This document shows positions 54,001 to 64,000 of a stretch of DNA of 64,000 nt, piece after piece. A program made the translations under genes and the position numbers. This DNA is from Thereva unica (Eukaryota; Arthropoda; Insecta; Diptera; Therevidae). Every line of letters begins with the position of its first letter. Position 1 is the first letter of the stretch. The notes below the pieces were generated by a model. The model ran no database searches and was not told where the DNA came from. It saw only the letters and a program-made list of their open reading frames with translations. The stretch spans positions 139,982,876 through 140,046,875 of the forward strand of contig OX465281.1 of the NCBI GenBank assembly GCA_949987705.1, read 5' to 3'.

Positions 54001-56344
54001 AACTGCTTCAACAAAGAGGTCTGTCTTAGCAGATATTAGTCGACTATATGATCCCTGCGGATGGCTTTCCCCTGTAACTATAACTGCTAAAATATTTCTC
54101 CAAACTCTATGGAAAGACAAAATTGACTGGGATGTAGAGCTACCAGCTGATTTAAGTAGTAAATGGCTTTACATTAAGCAACATCTTCATGAAATAAATG
54201 ACTTGGCAATTCCTCGCTGGGTCGGCTTGAAAACACCTACAGAAAAGGTTGAACTACACGGCTTCTGCGATGCCTCTCAAGCTGCATATGGTGCAGCAGT
54301 GTATCTGCGAATTCTCCATGATAACGATAATATCGAAGTGCGTCTTCTTGCCGCAAAGACTCGGGTGAGTCCTATACGCACGGTATCACTACCGAGATTG
54401 GAGCTGTGCGGTGCCGCGCTACTATCAGAACTGCTACCATATCTTCAGAACAATTTGCAGCTCTCTGATGCCCCTGTTCATACTTGGACTGACTCCACTG
54501 TCGTCCTAGCTTGGTTACGTGCACACCCGTCCAAGTGGAAAGTCTACGTTGCCAACCGAGTTTCACTTATACATGAGAAATTACCCCACACAGTATGGCA
54601 TCATGTAAATTCCGAAGATAACCCGGCTGATTGTATAACACGGGGAATCCACCCATCGGAACTACAACAATTTAACCTATGGTGGCAAGGACCTGCTTGG
54701 CTTAATCTTCCGAGTGAACGCTGGCCAGTAACCAAACTACCTTTATGCAGTGAAGATCTTGAAATATCTGCGCGCACCAATTGCATTTCTGCAGCTGTAA
54801 ATACTGTCTACAATTCTACGCCAGAGGACTTCCTAACAACAGTTCTTCATCGCTACTCAAATTTGATGCGACTTTTTAGGATAACTGCTCTATGTCGACG
54901 TTTTTATTTCAACTGCCAACCTTGGCAGCCTATTCACAACACTGGTATACTAAAAGTTGAAGAAATACAATCGGCATCGGAATTAATAATAAGACTGGTC
55001 CAGCATCGGTCTTTCGCCTCGGAGATTAAACTACTTACTAAAGAAGAAAACGCTATTCTACCAACTAATAGCAAACTACGCATGCTCAATCCAAAACTCG
55101 ACGAAAAGTTACTACTTCGTGTGGGTGGACGGTTGAAACATGCACTTCTATCGGAAGACGAGAAACATCCTATCATTTTGCCTGCTGACCATCATCTAAC
55201 ACAACTTATAATTGCATTCTCCCATACGAAAACTCTACATGGTGGAACCCAAGCCACTCTGCAACATATCCGAAGCAAATATTGGATTATAAACAGCCGA
55301 AACAAGGTCAAACAATACATCCGTCGTTGTATTATTTGTTGCCGATTTAAAGGGGTTGCTCGTTCTCCGCAAATGGGAGATCTTCCAATAGATCGAATAC
55401 GTCCTGCTAAACCTTTTCTACACAGCGGAGTTGATTTTGCTGGGCCATTCACCGTCAAACCAGTGAAAGGTCGTTCTCGAGCTCAATTAAAAACTTATGT
55501 AGCTTGTTTCATCTGCTTGGTTACGCGTGCAATTCACCTGGAGCTAGTGATGGATCTCACTGCTGATGCTTTTTTGGGTGCATTTCGTCGTTTCATCAGT
55601 CGTCGAGGTCGTTGTGCTCGTATATATAGTGATAATGGTCGAACTTTCATAGCAGCTGACAAACAGCTTTCCCAACATCTCCGGCAGCTAATCGAAGAAT
55701 CTTCTTTACTTTTTACCACTTTAAAGGAAGGAACCGAGTGGCATTTTATTCCTCCGTATTCCCCACATTTTGGTGGCCTGTGGGAGGCTGGAGTCAAGGC
55801 CATGAAACACCATTTCAAGCGAGTCGTTGGAAATCATCTACTTTCTGTCGAAGAAATGTTCACATTATTGGCACAAATCGAGGCTTGTCTTAACTCTCGA
55901 CCTCTGCAAGCAATATCGGACGATCCATCAGATATAAGTGCTCTAACGCCTGGACATTTTTTAGTTGGCGAGAGTCTACTGGCGGTACCGGAACCTAGTC
56001 ACCTGGACATATCTACCAACCGACTTAGTCGTTGGCAGTTGGTTCAACAGATGTATCAGCATTTCTGGAGCCGATGGTACAAGGAGTATCTCTATAACCT
56101 TCAGCTAAGGAACAAGTGGCAACAACCCTCGGACCCTATACATCTCAACAATCTGGTGCTTATTAAAGAAGATAATCTTCCCCCACAATGCTGGCTACTA
56201 GGCCGAGTGATTGCTCTACATCCGGGATCCGATGGACAAGTACGCGTTGTCACCGTGCGAACTAAAGATCGTCATTTCAAGCGACCTGTAGTCAAATTAT
56301 GTGTTCTTCCTGTTGATACACAACATAATGATGACAATTCCTAA
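51089..56344 (+). CDS. BEL-C gag-pol polyprotein
   Basis: 1751 codons, ATG 51089 (AAG ATG G context), no stop or frameshift. Gag capsid region around residues 130-330 (LPKIAIPNFSGSYLEWPSF); zinc knuckles at about 344-410 (CRCCREQHF, CTNCLSSDHTVETC, CKKCNEQHHTMIH); protease with LLDQGSESSFI (about 470); RT with TADIAKMFRQI and YVDDALFG (about 881); RNase H with GFCDASQAAYGAA (about 1058) and WTDSTVVLAWL; integrase with zinc region CIICCRFKG, VDFAGPF (about 1448), YSDNGRTF (about 1512) and PHFGGLWEAGVK; C-terminal domain with LVLIKEDNLPP. It encodes capsid, maturation, reverse transcription and integration functions. All catalytic motifs look intact. It has no envelope. The length is typical for the family. 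Confidence 0.97.
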   Translation: MEKYKNRVIVLSDRIAKFVVNANKTGKDKRDEAYLRARLQLLNDYWSQFSEAYDTLLDTVDERTLTTDEYFTADPYSSVECDYVEALTWIQTQLLPFKAQREVTSANDSQFFHSTVKSPSCSQALKLPKIAIPNFSGSYLEWPSFHDTYKSLIHNNSELSAVQKMHYLKSAVNGEAAKLLKHFAVTSSNYDSAWSTILSRYENKRVLVNTNLQELITLPSMSSETPNELRRVLDRYNQAVRALENLSRPVKEWDDWLVFFLTSKLDVTTRKDWETSLNSSKDIPPFSSLQAFLETRLQALSALSGNNTSRGTHQYENQYRKSKFHLRAVKPSTHSHHVSSKPACRCCREQHFILFCPKFRTKSIGERVAFLKEKSMCTNCLSSDHTVETCPSTKRCKKCNEQHHTMIHNSPDHSRVPAQLHTAAPSTSNNISANSTISHVCNNLTGNSPVLLATAVVLIQSVDGRLFRIRALLDQGSESSFITEGLAKSLGLRKQRTNMAIIGVAQCDAGTAQAAVTHNILSNLDPSAKYCVQSLVLPTLTNLLPSRKIHRKDWPHIVGLPLADPEFDKPSGIDLILGVDVYTRVLRDGVRAGPIGAPVAQNTTLGWILSGKTDGVLPETTTTLSLHTSAINLSSLLQKFWETEEPPKASLHTPDEAECETIFANTHYRDKDGRYVVKLPFKSDYSALGNSRNFAMSTLLRMEKRFNRNPALFTAYSEFINEYLSLNHMELVQDETKNSADCYYLPHHAVFKPTSSTTKLRVVFNASQATSTGLSLNDILHIGPKLQNDVVLILTRWRLFPYVYTADIAKMFRQILVDRSDTDFQRILWRSSSNESVQCYRLLTVTYGTACAPYLACKTLHQLAIDHKEQFVGASKVLLENFYVDDALFGAFNIKDAINLQSELDSLLLQGGFKLRKWLSNSTQLLDNIPLEDRELTSSVKLVSDLQIKALGIIWSPTLDCFKFNVQLSSSTASTKRSVLADISRLYDPCGWLSPVTITAKIFLQTLWKDKIDWDVELPADLSSKWLYIKQHLHEINDLAIPRWVGLKTPTEKVELHGFCDASQAAYGAAVYLRILHDNDNIEVRLLAAKTRVSPIRTVSLPRLELCGAALLSELLPYLQNNLQLSDAPVHTWTDSTVVLAWLRAHPSKWKVYVANRVSLIHEKLPHTVWHHVNSEDNPADCITRGIHPSELQQFNLWWQGPAWLNLPSERWPVTKLPLCSEDLEISARTNCISAAVNTVYNSTPEDFLTTVLHRYSNLMRLFRITALCRRFYFNCQPWQPIHNTGILKVEEIQSASELIIRLVQHRSFASEIKLLTKEENAILPTNSKLRMLNPKLDEKLLLRVGGRLKHALLSEDEKHPIILPADHHLTQLIIAFSHTKTLHGGTQATLQHIRSKYWIINSRNKVKQYIRRCIICCRFKGVARSPQMGDLPIDRIRPAKPFLHSGVDFAGPFTVKPVKGRSRAQLKTYVACFICLVTRAIHLELVMDLTADAFLGAFRRFISRRGRCARIYSDNGRTFIAADKQLSQHLRQLIEESSLLFTTLKEGTEWHFIPPYSPHFGGLWEAGVKAMKHHFKRVVGNHLLSVEEMFTLLAQIEACLNSRPLQAISDDPSDISALTPGHFLVGESLLAVPEPSHLDISTNRLSRWQLVQQMYQHFWSRWYKEYLYNLQLRNKWQQPSDPIHLNNLVLIKEDNLPPQCWLLGRVIALHPGSDGQVRVVTVRTKDRHFKRPVVKLCVLPVDTQHNDDNS

Positions 56345-56480
56345 CGCACAATAACCTAACTAGATTAGAACGCAACTCATCTTCACGCATTTAATATTTT
56401 GCAGTTTTTTCCTTCTTGTGAGGCAGTCCTTCATGGCGGGCGGCTTACTACCCACTTATCTATCTGGTCGTGCTACACAC

Positions 56481-56493
56481 GAGGCGGGCGGAA
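56481..56493 (+). promoter_or_regulatory. BEL-C polypurine tract
   Basis: GAGGCGGGCGGAA directly before the 3' LTR. Confidence 0.88.
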
Positions 56494-56782
56494 TGTCTAA
56501 AGTCAACTTACTGGCAACATAAATCACCATCACATTCATTAATTTAACTTAACTATTTAAATTCTTAATTTTACAAGTCACTGTAATTGCTGTTCTTGCT
56601 TACACATTTAAAACTTAAAACAATAGATTTTTACTGTTAATTTTTGGTCGCCTGAACCCTTTTATAAATTACACTTGTTAAGTTCTCTGTAAACCTCCGA
56701 CGAGTAAAGATCGCCACGCGTAATAAATTTATATTACTTAAAAACTAAAGTGCGTTTTTATTTCTTGCTTTCGCTATTAACA
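56494..56782 (+). repeat. BEL-C 3' LTR
   Basis: 289 bp, identical by eye to the 5' LTR. Confidence 0.97.
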
Positions 56783-56787
56783 AATCA

Positions 56788-58608
56788 TAAAAAACATAAC
56801 GGAAAAAATATTGTAACGAGCATGTGGGGATAAGCACCGAAGGAAAGACAAAAAAAGGAAACCGTAAACCGTGAGTAATATTCGTAAGGTTCTGGAAACT
56901 ATTACATTATTATTATTAGACATAACGGGTAGATATAACTAATGCGTGAAAAGAACAAAGACCAGGAATGCGTGCAGTGACTCGACATTTTTCGGTAATT
57001 GGAAATTGTTAGAGACATACATTTTATTACATTTTTCAATAAAAAAAATGCAATTTAAGTGAATTTTTTATATATTAAAATATAATATAATAGAGTACTT
57101 TATTTTATTTTAAATAAAAAATGAAACGTAAGTAAGTTTCGGTAACGAGTTTATTTTATTTCATTTTGAATTCTAGAAATGAAACATAAGTAAATTTTCC
57201 CGGTGGCTTCAAAAGAAGCGATGATAGATGGGTAGTAAATATTAAAGACGAACAGTAAACTCAATTGTCTGTGGATTATAAAGTGAATTCATAAAAATAT
57301 TTTAAGTACGATCGCTAAGAATCATCAAGCGCCACAGGGAGGTAACAACAAAAGGGGAAATTAATTTAAAGTAAATTAATTTATATTAATTTATATTAAT
57401 ATAAAATTATATTTATATTGTTCCATAAATTACGGAACGTGGCAAAAAAAGGTGCTAAAGGTGATAACTTGCTGACATATGTATGTAAGTATAGGTCGAT
57501 AACGGATAGGCTTAGGTCGAGCTAGGACGGTTTTCATTGATTTGCGCCGTGGTAAACCGGCCATAACTCACAGCTTAGGACAAAAGGATAGCATACTGAA
57601 GATTTCAAGCGTCGAAAAAAACACTTCACGGTTAATAAACGCATTTGCGGTAAAAAAAATTTTATAGATATACCATAATAAAGCAATAATTAATAATGAA
57701 ATTCAATACTACATCGAAAAAATGCAATTTTTTGGTGTTCCCTTGGGTTAACGAAGAAATGCAAAATTTAGAGAAGGAAAATACCATGATATTTTAAGGT
57801 TTTGACTGAAGATAATCTATATAAAAAACACATAATCGCCCTTCCCCTAAAATAAATTACGACAATAAGTAAAATAACAGTTACAAGCGGTAAATGTTTA
57901 TACTGTATAGCGTTGATTTTAAATTAAAAAAACAAAAAGCAACAATATACCGACTCAGTATTCGCGAGTTTTTGAAATATTCGAGAATGGATTGATGATT
58001 TGAAACTTTACACATACATATAACGGGCATATATATGATTGTCGATGAGTTTTAAAGAATAAAGTCGCGAAGCAGCAGCAACTGAGACAGGAAATTACTG
58101 AGGCATTTATGGGCCGACGATAGTAACAATTAAAGGGTTATAAACAAAACCTTCTTGCATCATCGGGTGCAACTAAGAGAGGAGCTCTAGTAGGCCAGTA
58201 AAAAAGAAAAAGAGGGAAATAGCTGAAACCGAATAAACCGTTTGAATTCGGCACTAGAAATAAAACCTTCCTTACTATTTACGGCAAGGGTTAAAGAGAA
58301 TAGTGAGGATTAGCAATTATAAAGGGGAAATACCTTAACCCGACTATATACACCTTCATTAGTGTAGTGATTTTAAAAGTTTTTTTCCAAGGCATATGTA
58401 ATTGTTATTAGTAGTATTATATTTCGCGAATCGTACTTAACACGTGAACGTGAACACCTTGTGAACTCCGTCAAGCTAGTGGCACGGAGCAATTATTTTC
58501 CTCCTTAAAGAGAACAAGTTCGTGCCAGCTGGCACCTTCTGGAAAAGGGTACCGCGCCCATTAGAACTAAACACAATCCGAACTTCGAGGATAGATACGG
58601 ATTGGAAG
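56788..58608. other. gypsy3 leader, second part
   Basis: 1.8 kb between BEL-C and the gypsy3 gag start. AT-rich, with no protein-like frame and small repeats of TTTATATTAATT near 57380. Together with 49059-49529 the leader would be about 2.3 kb, long for a Gypsy element. The content is unrecognised. Confidence 0.6.
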
Positions 58609-59180
58609 ATGGCAAATGAGGAAGGGAGAAACACCGGAAACCACGAGGGTACTCGAAATGAGGAAGTGTCGCGTATTTCGCTTAAAACTCCACCGTTTTG
58701 GGAGGAGTCGCCGGAAATATGGTTCGCGCAAATGGAGGCACAGTTCAGCACGTGCGGTATCTCAACTGATACAACCAAATTTAACCACGTTGTGGGTGCT
58801 ATTGACGGAAGGGTCCTTCAGCAGGTCAGAGATGCAGTACTTAATCCCCCGGAATTGGACAAATACGGGAATCTAAAAAGGTGCCTATTGAAAAGGTACT
58901 CAGATTCCGACGAAGCGAAAATTTCCAAGCTTTTAAACGAGGTGGCTTTAGGGGGCAAAAAGCCCTCACAGCTGCTTAATGAGATGCGACACCTCGGAGG
59001 CCATAGCACCACAGACTCCTTGCTCCGATCTTTATGGATGAACAGACTATCAGTTCAAGTCCGGGCGATCCTATCAGCGAGCAAGGACAACCTAGAGGCA
59101 TTAGCATCCATGGCTGACAAAATTGTTGAAGTTAGTGATTTCAGCAGTGTAGCGGAGGTGAGTAAAATATCACCAGGGGA
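58609..59180 (+). pseudogene. gypsy3 gag, N-terminal part (interrupted by LINE3)
   Basis: Start ATG 58609 (MANEEGRNTGNHEG); the frame also extends upstream to 58522, but that has only GTG. The matrix/capsid core is clear: PPFWEESPEIWFAQMEAQFS, LKRCLLKRYSDSDEAKISK, KKPSQLLNEMRHLGG. The Gypsy match ends around 59170-59190; the last codons to the stop at 59278-59280 belong to the LINE. The gag C-terminus resumes at about 62667. Confidence 0.9.
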
Positions 59181-59557
59181 GTTTGGGCTAGGACAGCAAG
59201 GTGTGCGGACGTGTGCTGCTACGGTCCCTGAAAAACGCGCCGGAAAAAAACAAAAAGCAAAACAAAATTGTGAACTGTGAAAAAGAAAAAAAATTGTGGA
59301 AAAAATAAAAACTAAAAACGGGCACAAAAAACACACAATACAATAAAAAACAGTGTCATAAAAAACGAGCGCAGTCTAACGCGAAGGCCCATCACCCTTC
59401 ACTAGACACGACCGGACCGACGAACGGCGCAAGTAAGTACCCTTGCTCCCTACCCTCTCTCGCATCTCGGTCCTGCAGGTGCCGCGGCTAAAATCTGTCG
59501 GTCGATAAAATTTGCCCCGTCTCAAAAGGCATAACACTTTGACGCGGACAAATTTTA

Positions 59558-61156
59558 TTGACTCTGATGGTTGCGGCAAATGTAATGCCGGGAAATATCC
59601 CCGAGAACGTGGCGATTGAGCCTGCGCAACCGAAGTCCCGTTACAGGTCAAATTTTTGTATTGACTTTTGTAACATTCGTGGACTTCATGCGAATTTCTC
59701 TTTTGTTGAGTGCCACTTATCTAATTATAAACCCCCAATCTTCGCACTTAGTGAAACCCAAATATCACCCGATACTGACTTAGGTCATTACCAGGTGTCG
59801 GGGTACACTTTAGTGCACAATCTCTCCCCCCATAAGGGTATTGCCATATTTGTTAGGGATGACGTGGCTTATTGTAAAATATTTTCAAACACGACTTCAG
59901 ATTTCAACTATCTTTGGGTTAAAATCATATTCCAAAGCCACGTCATATTCTTCTGCTTCCTATACAGAAGTCCGAACATAAGTAACGAAGCCTCCACTTC
60001 ATCTTTTGATACCATTTCCGAACAAATCTCGGGATTTTTGTCGTCCAACCCTGAGTGTGAAATCATCGTTGCGGGTGATTTCAATGTTCACAACGCAAAA
60101 TGGCTGACTTACTCAAATGGCACCAGTGTTTCTGGCAAGGACGTCGAGCTCTTTGCAGACGCCAATAATTTGTATCAAATTGTGGATCGTCCCACAAGAG
60201 TCCCTGATGTTGCTGATCAAGGAACCTATCTCCTTGATCTTTTTTTAACTTCTCATCCAGCGCGTTACTCTGTTGAAGTTGATTCACCTCTCGGCAATTC
60301 GGACCACTCCTTAGTTAGCGCTAGTTTCCCATTCAAATTTCCCACCCCTCCCAAACCAGTTAAAAGAACTGTATGGCATTATGGGAAGGCCAATTGGATG
60401 GGGCTTATTAATTTTTTCCAATCTACTGACTGGAACCAGTGTTTCCGAAACAAAAACGTCAACTCTGCCGCTATCCGTATCTCTAGGATCATACAGGCAG
60501 GAATGCATTTGTTCATTCCTCATTCTACCAAATCTGTGAAGGCTAGGCCCAACAGATGGTTTAATCAGGAGTGTATGAATGCAATCAGAAATAAAGAAGC
60601 CGCCTTTCGAGCTTACAAGAGCTCCCCTAGTGAATCGCTCCGTGTAGAGTATATAAAACTAAGAAATTCCTGTTGTAAAGTCACCATCAAGAATGTCAAA
60701 AATTCATTTGACAACAAGTTGAGAAGTAAACTCTTTAATGCAACCTCTGGTAGCAAGAACTTCTGGTCCTTGGTAAGCTCCATTAAGAAGAATTTCACTT
60801 CATCCACAACTCCTTCATTCATCCACGATAAGAAGGTGATAACAGACAGAAAATCCAAGGCCGATTTATTAGCGTCTCTGTTTGCCTCCAATTCTTCTTT
60901 ACCCCAAATTGATATGCTACCCCCGGTTCTCGAGCACAGCGCTCATTTAATAGACAGGGTTTTCTTCAGGACTCGCGATGTGTACAGGTGCTTCAAGGAG
61001 CTCGATATCAATAAATCCACTGGACCCGATAATATACCCCCTATCGTCTTAAAACAATGCGCCTCACCTTTGGCTAAACCTCTGCGCATACTCTTCCGGA
61101 GTCTATCCAGACTCTTGGAAACTTGCCCATGTACAGCCAATACCGAAAAAAGGTGA
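59558..61156 (+). pseudogene. LINE3 ORF2: endonuclease and start of RT
   Basis: APE-type endonuclease at about residues 30-270: FCNIRGLHANF, LSETQISPDTDL, IIVAGDFNVHNAKW, TYLLDLFLTS and LGNSDHSLVS (catalytic His). A linker follows, then the RT begin (DINKSTGPDNIPPIVLKQC). The frame shifts near 61115 (within CCAGACTCTTGG) and stops at 61156. The correct frame reads on from HVQPIPKKGD. The first codon (59558) is not a certain start. Confidence 0.9.
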
Positions 61157-62507
61157 CTCCAGCGACCCCTCTAACTACCGCCCAATAGCAATTACTTCTA
61201 TTCTCTCCAAAACAATGGAGACGATAATCAACAAAAAACTTATGGGATATCTAGAATCCAACCTACTCATAAACGACAGACAGTATGGCTTCCGACACAG
61301 AAGATCCACTGGCGATCTTTTAGTTTGTCTTACAGAACACCTCAGCCGAAGTTTGCATGGATCAGGTGAATCCAGTCTGGTTGCTTTGGATATCTCCAAG
61401 GCTTTTGATAGAGTTTGGCACTTAGCCTTGTTAGCTAAACTCAAAGCTATTGGAATCGACTCACTTTTACAGAAATGGATTGAGAATTTCCTTTCCGGCC
61501 GTTCAATTAAGGTAGTATTGGATGGCATCAAATCTGAACCCCACCCTATCTCTGCGGGGGTCCCCCAAGGGTCAATTTTATCACCAGCCCTATTTATTAT
61601 CTTTATAAATGATCTACTTTCAATCCCCTCCAACCCACTTCTCAGCTTCGCTGACGACGGTACCCTGCGTTACTCTTACAGCTACGATACAAGACAGACT
61701 CATGCCAGATCCTGCCTTGATGATCGTGAAGTAATGTCCAACTCTATTAATAACGACATTGAACTTATTCTAGAGTGGGGAACAAAGAATCGTGTCGAAT
61801 TCAACCCCTCCAAAACCAAGTACTGTCTTATATCCAAGAAGAAGATCAACACCTCACCATCCTTGTCAGTGGATGGCGTGGAACTAAAGGCCGACCCATC
61901 CCTACACATCTTAGGCGTGACATTAGCCAAAGACTTGCGATCGAATGACCACATATTCCAAATCGCCAAACAAGCATCCTAGTGCTTGGGATTTCTTAAG
62001 AGGTGCAAGTTCCTCCTCCAGCCATCGGCCCGTGCTGTTATTTACAAATCCTACATTCGGCCTCTTCTCGAATATAACTCCCTCGTCTGGGGCGGCGCGT
62101 CGATAACCACCTTGGCATGGTTAGATAAGGTCCAAAAAAAGGCCCTTAAATTAATTGATGACGACACCGCCTGCTCCACCATCGACCCCTTGAGCCACCG
62201 TAGGAATGTAGCAGCACTAACAAAATTTTATCGCTACTATTATAACGACTGTTCCTCCGAAATAAACGCTCTCCTGCCTCCACGGCAATCTTATAACCGC
62301 AACACCAGATTAGCCCACTCGTCTCATTCCCTTTACCTACAACTCCCCCTTTCACGCACTCAACAAGATATGAATTCGTTTGTAAATAGAACAACTCGAC
62401 TGTGGAATAATCTCTCTCAGTCAGTATTTCCGAGCTCCTACAACATCCAAGAGTTCAAACGCGGGGTTCATCGCCACCTTCTTCAACACCTCTTCACACC
62501 CCCATAA
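61117..62507 (+). pseudogene. LINE3 ORF2: RT and C-terminal part
   Basis: Continues after the frameshift: SNYRPIAITSILSKTME, LVALDISKAFDRVWH, GVPQGSILSPALFIIF and the catalytic FADD (61648-61659). TAG at 61981-61983 interrupts at KQAS; the same frame continues CLGFLKRCKFLLQP to the natural stop at 62505-62507. Two point lesions in a 3-kb frame, so inactive but not ancient. Confidence 0.9.
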
Positions 62508-62565
62508 CCCTTAACCTATTCCCCCCACTACCCCATAACCCTTAACCTATTCCCCCCCGTACTAA
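62500..62565. repeat. Tandem duplication in the LINE3 3' UTR
   Basis: CCCCATAACCCTTAACCTATTC occurs twice in direct tandem (about 62502 and 62532), period about 30 bp. Confidence 0.8.
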
Positions 62566-62666
62566 GCTTGCTGCTAGACATTGCACCATGACGTGACAAA
62601 CGACATGACGGACTGGTAGTACAAAGGGTGATTCCTGAGTTTAGCACTGCCACATAAAAAAAAAGG

Positions 62667-62910
62667 CTCAACTTCACAGATAGCGGCACTAGAGAAAAAG
62701 GTAGACGGACTAGCGAAAGCCATCTCATCCATGCAGATCGGAAGGTCTAGATTCCGGCAACGCCGAGACCGGTCAAGGGAACCTAGTCGAAGCAGACCAC
62801 GAGATTTAATTTGCTATTACCACCGGAGATTTGGAGACAACGCAACAAAGTGTAGAAGACCATGCGGTTACAAAAAAGGAATGTCGTCAGGAAACGGGAC
62901 GACCACCTAG
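62667..62910 (+). pseudogene. gypsy3 gag, C-terminal part
   Basis: In the frame starting GSTSQIAALEKKVDG: short coiled coil, an Arg-Ser-rich stretch (RFRQRRDRSREPSRSRPRD) and a zinc-knuckle-like [19 protein letters not shown], the CX2-HX-C form used by this Gypsy group. Ends at TAG 62908-62910. It overlaps the pol frame by 55 bases. Confidence 0.88.
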
Positions 62911-64000
62911 TCAGCGAGGCGACGTTAGGTGGTGCGAAATGTAAGCGCCTCTTCATTCGCGATGAGCTCACAGGGATAGGGTTCCTAATAGACTCGGGAT
63001 CAGACGTCTCGGTAGTTCCACCAGACTTAAATGATCGAAGCAATACGCATTCTAATCACCAATTGTTCGCCGCGAACGGAACCCCAATCCAGACATACGG
63101 AAACAAGCGTGTCACGCTGAGCTTAGGATTTCGCAGACAGTTCGCATGGATATTCATCATCGCCCAGACAACTAGTGCAATCATCGGCGCCGACAAATTC
63201 GGATTATTAATAGACATTAAAGGCGCCAGACTAATCGACAAGCGTACGAACATCTCCGTGGTAGGTGCGGTCAAATACATAAAAGAGGAAAGAATCACAA
63301 TGGTGGACGCGAACAACCCATTCGCAGATCTGCTAAGAGAATTCGCCGATATTACAACGCCGTCACCGACCCCACAAAAAACCAAGTTACCGACTACAGT
63401 TACACACTATATAGAGACGAAGGGACCACCGGTATTCTCGAGGCCCCGAAGACTGCCGCCAGACAAGTTGAAAATTGCAAAAGCAGAATTTGAGTATTTA
63501 CTCCGGATGGGGATATGCAAGCCCTCAAATAGCAATTGGTCCAGCCCTCTCCACTTAGTGAAGAAATCCGATGGAGGATGGCGCCCTTGCGGCGACTACC
63601 GGCGCTTAAACGCAATAACGATTCCTGATCGATACCCTATTCCCTTTATTCAAGATTTCTCAACGGTATGTCACGGCAGGAAATTTTTTTCAACCATTGA
63701 CCTTCACAAGGCGTATCACCAGATACCAATTGAACCCGGACACACCCCTAAGACGGCGATAACTACACCCTTCGGGCTTTATGAATTCAACTTCATGACA
63801 TTCGGGCTATGCAACGCGGGGCAGATCTTACAGCGCTTTATGCACGAGATCCTGAGAGGCCGGGATTATATCTTCTCTTACGTCGACGATGTGTGTGTGG
63901 CATCAACCACCATGGAGGAGCATCAAATACACCTACGCGAGGTGTTCTCAATTTTTCGCAGACACGGCCTGACGATAAACGTGGCGAAGTGCCAGTTAGG
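62856..64000 (+). CDS. gypsy3 pol: protease and RT (runs off the window)
   Basis: Open from after the TAG at 62853-62855 to the window end, at least 381 codons, in the -1 frame relative to gag. Protease [13 protein letters not shown] (about 62989; DSG active site) and IIGADKFG flap region. [32 protein letters not shown] (first catalytic Asp), [14 protein letters not shown], and YVDD (63879-63890). No lesion seen. Expression would need a -1 shift in the overlap, possibly at the A-run 62871-62876. RNase H and integrase lie beyond 64000. Confidence 0.92.

Larger units (their letters stand above)
49530..56782 (+). mobile_element. BEL-C: intact BEL/Pao element
   Basis: 7253 bp: LTRs 49530-49818 and 56494-56782, each 289 bp and identical by eye; 5-bp duplication AATCA (49525-49529, 56783-56787); primer site 49820; purine tract 56481-56493; a single 1751-codon frame. 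All parts required for movement are present. Best candidate for an active element in the window. Confidence 0.97.
59190..62666 (+). mobile_element. LINE3: near full-length non-LTR retrotransposon in gypsy3 gag
   Basis: Encodes an endonuclease and a reverse transcriptase and ends in an A-rich tail (CACATAAAAAAAAA, about 62652-62666). The left limit is uncertain because no duplication was found. The family also supplies scraps at 920, 6683, 10735, 11319 and 14400. Closest in style to Jockey/I-group elements; exact clade not determined. Confidence 0.85.
48759..64000 (+). mobile_element. gypsy3: Ty3/Gypsy element (3' end outside window)
   Basis: Starts TGTTGTGGCGCAAAAGTCG, which breaks the Harbinger-like MITE of repeat G. 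The primer site resembles that of CsRn1/Mdg3-type elements (tRNA-Trp). Order: LTR, leader (split by BEL-C), gag (split by LINE3), protease, RT, off the window edge. Apart from the two insertions its frames look open. Confidence 0.9.

Noticed and set aside
59281..59557. LINE3 ORF1 upstream of the endonuclease
   Set aside because: The only coding signal upstream (58609-59180) is a Gypsy gag; the interval itself has no nucleic-acid-binding protein frame.

Overview
The window looks like insect chromosomal DNA, most likely from a fly (Diptera). The basis is one recognisable host gene, a DMAP1 homologue on the minus strand (exons at 15582-16339), with very short introns (48-54 nt), surrounded by arthropod-type transposons: BEL/Pao and Ty3/Gypsy LTR elements, RTE-like and Jockey/I-like LINEs, and hAT, PIF/Harbinger-like, mariner-like and piggyBac-like non-autonomous DNA elements. 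No tRNA or rRNA gene, CRISPR array or bacterial-type operon was seen. Most boundaries below were fixed by reading terminal repeats and target-site duplications (TSDs) directly.

Layout. 1-8230: two copies of one non-coding repeat (1-1710 and 4304-7540). The second is split by a 5'-truncated RTE-like LINE (4434-5877) whose empty site is preserved in the first. Between them lie two long palindromes (1711-2727 and 2734-3721). 8230-11600: divergent tandem repeat rich in ATGGCGG motifs, a third palindrome (9326-9817), and a repeat unit (9826-11295) whose sister copy is at 32674-34168 plus 48600-48758. 11600-19150: old repeats, several MITEs and the DMAP1 exons. 19150-23263: a minus-strand Gypsy remnant (gypsy2), inserted in an RTE-like LINE fragment, carrying a hAT that carries a LINE scrap, and ending in a 244-bp triplication. 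24136-26377: Gypsy LTR scrap, TA-flanked MITE, second RTE-like LINE. 26395-32673: a complete but mutated Gypsy of the same family (gypsy1), with a Harbinger-like MITE in its 5' LTR.

34169-48599 is an old BEL element (BEL-A) on the plus strand. It is interrupted by a young minus-strand BEL element (BEL-B, 38444-46444, LTRs apparently identical), which is itself interrupted in gag by a hAT element (44086-45807) containing a smaller palindrome. The BEL-A 3' LTR holds a MITE within a MITE. 48759-64000 is another Gypsy element (gypsy3, tRNA-Trp-like primer site). It is interrupted in its leader by an intact BEL element (BEL-C, 49530-56782, LTRs apparently identical, one 1751-codon gag-pol frame) and in gag by a LINE (about 59190-62666). 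Its pol frame runs off the window.

Functionally, almost everything here is self-replicating DNA. BEL-C is the only element that looks intact. BEL-B lacks only a continuous gag frame. DMAP1 is the only cellular gene seen, and its later exons are not visible in the 15.5 kb downstream of exon 4, so the left part of the window may be a transposon-filled intron. Nothing resembles a wholly new multigene system; the novel material is the palindromes, the datable nesting and the unclassified non-coding repeat families.
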